A stretch of 64,000 nt of DNA. Source: an uncultured Eudoraea sp. (GTDB lineage: Bacteria; Bacteroidota; Bacteroidia; Flavobacteriales; Flavobacteriaceae). Below the pieces are notes generated by a model that was not told the origin of the DNA, searched no databases, and saw nothing but the letters and a program-made list of their open reading frames with translations. Position numbers and translations under genes: made by a program. Where the stretch lies: NCBI RefSeq assembly GCF_947490415.1, contig NZ_CANLGX010000007.1:61223-125222 (forward strand). The letters run 5' to 3'. Of the stretch, positions 59,340-64,000 are shown piece by piece. Numbering within the stretch: the first letter of the stretch is position 1; every line of letters begins with the position of its first letter.

Positions 59340-61067
59340 TTATTTAGATTCTTGTTCCAGAAAGCCCAGAATATAAGTCAAAGGGGAATTCCAGTTTAAA
59401 CATATTTCATTGCTTGCGTAACTATCCTCATGATCTACCCAACTTTTCATAGGGGCGACATTTTCAGGATAAATTACCCCGGCAGCAATATCCTGCTTGT
59501 CATCATTTGGCCCACCAGAGAGCAGTCCCGGTACCGGATCTACGATGCCGTCAGCGGCACTTTGCCTGTGATGTATTAACATAGGGGGATTATCTCCAAA
59601 ACCCGTTACAAAACTATATCCTAAAGCATTGGTTCCCAGTATATAATCAGCAGCTTGCCTTACAGCTGTTAGATATTCGGGTTTATTTTCCAGCCTGTAG
59701 GCCTGAGCAATAATCATCGCTGTATTCAGTACGTCGCTATTCGAACCCCATTGAAAATCATCAACACACTGAAAATAATCATTTGTTTTTGTTCTTTCAG
59801 TCAGGGCATCCGCGGTATTTAAAATTCCTTCTTTTAATTCATCATAGAGTTCCTCAGGAACGAGTGATTTGTTTTCCAAAAGTGTAAATATCCCCATAAA
59901 CCTCATAAATTTTGTCCAGCCATCACCAGGGCTGTAGTTAAAATCGATCTGTTCCTTATTCAGTTGTTCGAGGTAAGTGATATCAGAAGTAGATACATAT
60001 AGTTGTGCGCCGGCCCAGAACAATTCATCATCAAAATTGGTGTCTCCATATTGACCTGTACTAACATCTTCAGGATTTACAAATGCCACCTGTGAATTCT
60101 CTATGGACCAATTGTAAGCCTTTTTAGCTGCCTCCAGGCATTTCCCGGCATATGCAGAATTATAAGGCATAAAAACACGGGCAGCTTGCGCGGCAGCGCC
60201 TGCAAAATCCAGACTGGCGGCGGTTCCTTTTCCCACAATATATCTTTGATTTGTTGCCTCATGAGGCATTACCATCCCTTCAAAATTTTTAGTGGTCAGT
60301 TTGTGAAACATCCCACCGTCTTCATCCTGCATAGTTAATACCCAATCCATTTCATATTTCAGTTCATCCAAATAATCACTAATGGCATTACCGCTTTCCG
60401 GAATGTTTAAATCTCCATCCGCAACACTATTTGGATATTGCTCCTCCAGCAAAAAGAATTGACCTAAGGGGAAAGAGGCATTTACTACATATTTATTGTA
60501 GTCTCCGGCATCATACCAGCCCTTAGGGGAATTTAATGTGCCTGTTTGTTTGCCGCTGGACGGATGATACAAAACAGAATCATCAGGATGCCCAAGGGCC
60601 CTATGCCATTGTGATGCATATTTTTTATCAAGGGCCATACCGGCTCTTTGAAAGTACAAACCCTTTATTGATCCCCGAAAAACAGGAAGTAAAACATGTT
60701 CTTTTATTTCAAAAGGAAAAGAAAATCCAACATCTTTAATATAAATATGATAAGATCCGGTCTCTGTAAATTCACTGAAATCGGCAATACGCACTACTTC
60801 TCCTGCCATTTCCCAGTCTAATGGCTCTGAGAGCGCTCCAGAAAAAACAGCATCTCCGGATTCGCTATCCACAATACTGAATTTTTCATTTTCTATTTCA
60901 GTAACAACCACCGCTTTTTTCACGGCATCAGGATAATAACCAATTTGGTTTAATCTAATTTCAGAGCTAAATGAATTGGTAATGGCAGGGACAGCTTCTT
61001 TACAACCCGCAGTAACTAAAAGAACCAAAGTTCCGTAAAGACAAAATAACCTACTCATAGTATTCAA
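59340..61067 (-). CDS. GH9 endoglucanase-type hydrolase, lipoprotein
   Basis: A 575-residue enzyme with lipobox LVTAGC (C22), an N-terminal Ig-like CelD_N domain (about 35-120) and an (alpha/alpha)6 GH9 barrel. The catalytic aspartates lie in GWYDAGDYNKYV (D186, D189), and the acid E554 is in SYASNEICLNWNSPL. GH9 enzymes cut beta-1,4-glucan; beside mannanase and mannosylglucose phosphorylase, a glucomannan with glucose residues is a sensible substrate. It sits between the sulfatase and BASS-transporter genes on the same strand. Confidence 0.93.
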   Translation of the reverse strand: MNTMSRLFCLYGTLVLLVTAGCKEAVPAITNSFSSEIRLNQIGYYPDAVKKAVVVTEIENEKFSIVDSESGDAVFSGALSEPLDWEMAGEVVRIADFSEFTETGSYHIYIKDVGFSFPFEIKEHVLLPVFRGSIKGLYFQRAGMALDKKYASQWHRALGHPDDSVLYHPSSGKQTGTLNSPKGWYDAGDYNKYVVNASFPLGQFFLLEEQYPNSVADGDLNIPESGNAISDYLDELKYEMDWVLTMQDEDGGMFHKLTTKNFEGMVMPHEATNQRYIVGKGTAASLDFAGAAAQAARVFMPYNSAYAGKCLEAAKKAYNWSIENSQVAFVNPEDVSTGQYGDTNFDDELFWAGAQLYVSTSDITYLEQLNKEQIDFNYSPGDGWTKFMRFMGIFTLLENKSLVPEELYDELKEGILNTADALTERTKTNDYFQCVDDFQWGSNSDVLNTAMIIAQAYRLENKPEYLTAVRQAADYILGTNALGYSFVTGFGDNPPMLIHHRQSAADGIVDPVPGLLSGGPNDDKQDIAAGVIYPENVAPMKSWVDHEDSYASNEICLNWNSPLTYILGFLEQESK

Positions 61068-61107
61068 ATTTTATGATTATCCCCAGCTTGTTTCCACATA
61101 AATAATA

Positions 61108-62202
61108 TTACGATAAATCTTCCGCTTCATCCAATTCATCAATAGGTTTTCCTCGCCACCAGGTTGCCAAACTGGAACCCGTTATATTCATCATGGGGCC
61201 AAACACTGCAGGTGCCAGACCCATGGTAGCAACCCTTCCCATTTCTAAGGCAATGCCTGATGCCAGGCCAGCGTTTTGCATGCCTACCTCGAATGCAACC
61301 GTACGTGCCGACTTCCTATCGAGACCAAACACTCTACTTCCCCAATATCCGAAGAAATAGCCAATTAAATTATGCAAAATTACGGCGACTATCAAAAGTA
61401 ATCCAAGTGTTAGGAGGGAATCTCTGCCGGCAGCGGTTATAATTGTAATAATAATTGCAATTCCCGCCATGGAGACCACCGGCATTGCTTTATCGAGCCA
61501 TTTAAATCTTCCATGGGCAAATCTATTAAACACGAGTCCGGCAATGATGGGTATAATAACTATTTTCACAATACTCCAAAGCATTCCTAAAAAGTCTATC
61601 GGCACCAGTTGATTCGCTAAAATCTTCATCAGCAAAGGCGTAAATAGGGGTGCCAGCAGGGTAGCTACGGCAGTCAAAGTAAGTGAAAGTGCCAGGTTTG
61701 CACCGGAAATATAGGCCATTACATTAGACGCCAGACCACTGGGAGAGCTACCTACCAAAATAATTCCGGCGGCAATTTCGGGGGGAAATCCAAATACAGT
61801 AGCTAATCCATAGCCTACGAAAGGCATAATGGTAAACTGACATAAAATACCCACTAAAACCCCCTTAGGCATTTTAACAACTCCTCTGAAATCCTGAAGA
61901 CTCATCGCCGTCCCCATTCCGAACATGATTAGCATTAACAGAGGAACAATTAGTTTTTTAAGGTCGAAGCTTCCTGCTTTGGAAAAAAATTCGGGATAGA
62001 ACATAGAAGCAGTTACTGCAGCAAATATTAATATGGTAAAAGAAAACCCTTTCAATGAATCAAAACTTCGTATCGCTAAAGCAAGTGATAGAAAAAAAAG
62101 TATCAAAACAGGGCCCAGCGTATTAAAATCATCCAAAATCAATAACACAAGTGCCAGTATTCCGGAACCAATGGCTAATCCTGATATTATTTTTCTATAC
62201 AT
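61108..62202 (-). CDS. BASS-type (bile acid:sodium symporter) transporter
   Basis: A 364-residue membrane protein with about ten hydrophobic segments and family signatures MFGMGTAMSLQDF, ILVGSSPSGLASNVMAYISGANLALS and VAFEVGMQNAGLASGIA. Members carry organic acids or conjugated steroids with sodium. In this locus it could take up an acidic product released from the polysaccharide, such as a keto or uronic compound; this is inference. It is 40 bases upstream of the GH9 gene, with no terminator between them. Confidence 0.9.
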   Translation of the reverse strand: MYRKIISGLAIGSGILALVLLILDDFNTLGPVLILFFLSLALAIRSFDSLKGFSFTILIFAAVTASMFYPEFFSKAGSFDLKKLIVPLLMLIMFGMGTAMSLQDFRGVVKMPKGVLVGILCQFTIMPFVGYGLATVFGFPPEIAAGIILVGSSPSGLASNVMAYISGANLALSLTLTAVATLLAPLFTPLLMKILANQLVPIDFLGMLWSIVKIVIIPIIAGLVFNRFAHGRFKWLDKAMPVVSMAGIAIIITIITAAGRDSLLTLGLLLIVAVILHNLIGYFFGYWGSRVFGLDRKSARTVAFEVGMQNAGLASGIALEMGRVATMGLAPAVFGPMMNITGSSLATWWRGKPIDELDEAEDLS

Positions 62203-62298
62203 CTGCGTTATTCTTTGACTTCAATAAATATAGTATATTGAACACGGAACCCAAACGAAATTTCTAAAACTTAAAAGTAAAAGCATCGTAATGAGGAA

Positions 62299-63033
62299 TT
62301 ATTCTTTTTTACGCTTTTGATTCATAAACCATTCATACAATTCTTCGGTATTATAAGCCCGCACCCAAGCATTATGCCCTACCCCATCATATCTGGTAAA
62401 TGTAACATCATAGCCCATGGCCTTAAGCTTTGCAACCATTTCCTCAGATTCGGAAATAGGTATTGATTGATCTTCAGTTCCATGAAAAACCCATATGGGC
62501 ATATTTTTATTTATCCAGGCCGCATAGGGTACCGGGGTCATTCCGCATACTACCGCCAGAGCTGCAAATTTATCGGGGTATTGTACAGCAAGCTCCCAGG
62601 CAGCTCCCCCACCCCTGCTTAAACCGGTGAGATAAATTCTATCAATATCTACCCTGTTTGCTTCTATAATGGTGTCCAGTAATTGCATCACCGCCCGGGT
62701 ATTCCACCATTTTTTTTTGTAGGGATTTTGAGGGGCCAATATTAAGAAAGGGAATTCTTTTCCTTCCGCTAAAAGTTTAGGTGGTCCATTGGTTTTGAGG
62801 TCATCCAGTGTGCCTCCTGCTTCTCCTCCCCCGTGTAAAAATAAAAGCAAGGGAAATTTTTCGTTTTTTTCCTCTTCATATTCCTTTGGATAATAGAGGT
62901 AATATTGCAAATTCTCAACTGACACGGTTTCTTTTTCATCAGCGATCAATGTGGACTGTGCAGAACAGGATTGAATAGAAAGTAGAGATAGTATAATTAA
63001 AGTATGTTTGATAAAAGTCGAGATTCTTTCCAT
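62299..63033 (-). CDS. Secreted alpha/beta-hydrolase esterase (phospholipase/CE1-like)
   Basis: A 244-residue protein with lipobox SIQSC near residue 23. It has LLFLHGGGEAGG (oxyanion region), the elbow LTGLSRGGGAAWELA, acid HGTEDQSIP and base GVGHNAW. This pattern occurs in predicted esterases and feruloyl/acetyl esterase-like proteins of polysaccharide loci. Position at the end of the locus suggests a de-esterification role on the same polysaccharide, complementary to the other esterase gene near 32200; substrate unproven. Confidence 0.87.
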   Translation of the reverse strand: MERISTFIKHTLIILSLLSIQSCSAQSTLIADEKETVSVENLQYYLYYPKEYEEEKNEKFPLLLFLHGGGEAGGTLDDLKTNGPPKLLAEGKEFPFLILAPQNPYKKKWWNTRAVMQLLDTIIEANRVDIDRIYLTGLSRGGGAAWELAVQYPDKFAALAVVCGMTPVPYAAWINKNMPIWVFHGTEDQSIPISESEEMVAKLKAMGYDVTFTRYDGVGHNAWVRAYNTEELYEWFMNQKRKKE

Positions 63034-63309
63034 TTTTAATAATGTTATTCAGTTCAAGGTTTCATTTCAAAAATATCCAAGCCATTAAATGGTAAATTAA
63101 ACTCATATGAAATCCTTAATTTAGTTAAATTAATTTGTTTTGAAGCCTATAAAACTCAAGGCGTTCAACCTTTAGGATTTTTAATTATCTAAGAAAGTTT
63201 GAATTGTGTATGTAATCCCTTAAAAATTCAATAAAAAAGTTGCGTTCCAGGATATGAAGAATTACATTTGCATCCGCATTTTACAATGCACGTTCATTAA
63301 AGAATTACT

Positions 63310-63393
63310 GGAGAGGTGCCGGAGTGGTAACGGAGCAGATTGCTAATCTGTCGACGCGTAAGTGTCGCCTGGGTTCGAGTCCCAGTCTCTCCG
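63310..63393 (+). tRNA. tRNA-Ser(GCT)
   Basis: An 84-base cloverleaf. The acceptor stem GGAGAGG pairs with TCTCTCC (one G-U). The anticodon stem GCAGA/TCTGT surrounds loop TTGCTAA with anticodon GCT at 63342-63344. A long variable arm typical of serine tRNA and the GGTTCGAGTCC T-arm follow. The CCA end is not encoded. Confidence 0.97.
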
Positions 63394-63500
63394 CTTTCGC
63401 CAGCCTTTTTCCGCCAAGGGGCGGAACCGGCGGGCTTTAGCGGACATGTCCGCAAAAGTTCATTAAATTATTCCAGTTGTAATTCAAAACTGAAAATTAC
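63394..63500. repeat. Palindrome-rich spacer after tRNA-Ser
   Basis: It contains the inverted repeat TTCCGCC/GGCGGAA (63409-63415 with 63420-63426) and a perfect 14-base palindrome GCGGACATGTCCGC (63440-63453). These resemble repeat units that collect next to tRNA genes; copy number elsewhere is unknown. Confidence 0.6.
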
Positions 63501-63506
63501 ACCATT

Positions 63507-63624
63507 CGGGGTGTAGTCCCACAAATTGCTTTTATTCAAAAGCTCAAGAGGGATAAACTCCGCCGGGATATTGGGCTTGTTCTGTGAGCAGGAGGTCGTC
63601 ACGCCAAGGCGTGACCACCCCAAC
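63507..63624 (+). pseudogene. tRNA-Pro-like relic with enlarged D-arm
   Basis: CGGGGTGTAG (63507-63516) and GAGCAGGAGGTCG (63586-63598), plus CCACCCC (63614-63620), align with the intact tRNA-Pro at 63865. Between the first two blocks 41 bases are inserted in the D-arm region. The anticodon stem is kept by wobble pairs, with a loop that would present TGT. The T-arm is replaced by the palindrome TCACGCCAAGGCGTGA. Confidence 0.65.
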
Positions 63625-63635
63625 TAGAGAAAATT

Positions 63636-63980
63636 ATGTTTGTATATGTTCTCTTTAGTAAAACACGTTCTGGATATTATGTAGGTCAAACTGCAGATAT
63701 TGATAAAAGATTGAAAAGACACAATGGAGGTTTAGTACCTTCAACCAAGGGAGGAATCCCCTGGGAGTTAGTTTTGCAAATACCAGTAACCGACAGATTA
63801 GCGGCTGTGCATCTGGAAAAACGGATTAAAAAACGTGGTGCAAAACGATTTATAGATGACCATTCGGGGTGTAGCGTAGCCCGGTTATCGCGCCTGCTTT
63901 GGGAGCAGGAGGTCGCAGGTTCGAATCCTGCCACCCCGACCAACAAAAGCCAGACATTCTTGTCTGGCTTTTTTGTTTGA
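63636..63980 (+). CDS. GIY-YIG nuclease family protein, frame runs through tRNA-Pro
   Basis: The first 76 or so residues are a small UvrC/Slx1-type GIY-YIG domain: FVYVLFSKTRSGYYVGQTADIDKRLKRHNGG, with the catalytic-type arginine in this block and the glutamate in HLEKRIKKR. From about residue 77 the frame enters the tRNA-Pro gene, giving SRLLWEQEVAGSNPATPT, the well-known translation of a tRNA, and then the terminator. The stop codon therefore lies beyond both. The real protein may end functionally near residue 77, with a tRNA-coded tail. Biological role unknown; such genes are frequently next to tRNAs in this phylum. Confidence 0.8.
   Translation: MFVYVLFSKTRSGYYVGQTADIDKRLKRHNGGLVPSTKGGIPWELVLQIPVTDRLAAVHLEKRIKKRGAKRFIDDHSGCSVARLSRLLWEQEVAGSNPATPTNKSQTFLSGFFV
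63865..63942 (+). tRNA. tRNA-Pro(TGG)
   Basis: The acceptor stem CGGGGTG pairs with CACCCCG, the anticodon stem CCTGC/GCAGG holds TGG at 63900-63902, and the T-arm is CAGGTTCGAATCCTG. The CCA end is encoded at 63940-63942. It overlaps the GIY-YIG reading frame. Confidence 0.97.
63946..63974 (+). terminator. Terminator of tRNA-Pro
   Basis: Perfect 11-base arms (63946-63956 and 63961-63971) with loop TTCT and a T-run, starting four bases after the tRNA CCA. Confidence 0.9.
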
Positions 63981-64000
63981 ATGAGCTCAAGGCGAAGCTT

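Noticed and set aside
34000..63050. Mannan locus as a prophage or transposon-borne island
   Set aside because: No integrase, transposase, phage gene or flanking repeat was seen; composition looks like the neighbours.
63686..63946. Minus-strand ORF over the nuclease and tRNA-Pro
   Set aside because: It is antisense to the GIY-YIG domain and the tRNA and begins with the reverse translation of a tRNA; a shadow frame often mis-annotated in databases.

Overview
The window looks like chromosomal DNA of a marine member of the Bacteroidota, most likely Flavobacteriia (Flavobacteriaceae). Supporting signs are the low G+C content, SusC/SusD outer-membrane pairs, sulfatases, many lipoprotein and Tat signals, a bacillithiol gene (bshA), an LptD-type assembly protein, occasional TTG starts, and TAnnTTTG promoter elements ahead of some genes. 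No genus can be named from the sequence alone.

Positions 1-33900 are mostly housekeeping. They hold the 3' end of a CelD-like acetyltransferase, an OmpA-family porin, bshA, a GH3/serine-hydrolase fusion, and a minus-strand series (amidase, MlaD-like protein, two Fe-S oxidoreductase subunits, a small conserved protein). These are followed by lptD, ridA, a BadF-type sugar kinase, and a glycolytic block (gap, pfkA, a second PFK with PPi-type signature residues, class I aldolase). Then come a TamB-like giant protein, tsaD, rsmE, a DUF4159 protein, an AI-2E family permease, a methyltransferase, a Tat-exported Gfo/Idh/MocA oxidoreductase, an esterase and a VanX-type dipeptidase.

Positions 34000-63050 form a large polysaccharide utilization locus for a beta-mannan or glucomannan. 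The plus-strand unit GH26 mannanase, AGE-family epimerase, GH130 lipoprotein and sulfatase is met tail-to-tail by a minus-strand operon (GMC oxidoreductase, gluconate 2-dehydrogenase subunit 3-like protein, exported TIM-barrel protein, second sulfatase). Next come an AraC regulator, a sodium:solute symporter with a GH130_1 mannosylglucose phosphorylase, SusC, SusD, an FG-GAP/UnbV lipoprotein, a third sulfatase, a GH9 endoglucanase, a BASS-type transporter and a second esterase. Together they give the known mannobiose route: mannanase, uptake, 2-epimerisation to mannosylglucose, then phosphorolysis to mannose-1-phosphate and glucose. Three sulfatases and a periplasmic oxidation module resembling the 3-keto-glycoside (oxidise then eliminate) pathway are added. 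This combination is the best candidate for a little-described system here: degradation of a sulfated (gluco)mannan with an oxidative side branch.

The last kilobase holds tRNA-Ser(GCT), palindrome-rich DNA, a tRNA-Pro-like relic with an enlarged D-arm, a GIY-YIG nuclease gene, and an intact tRNA-Pro(TGG) lying inside the 3' end of that gene's reading frame, closed by a strong terminator.
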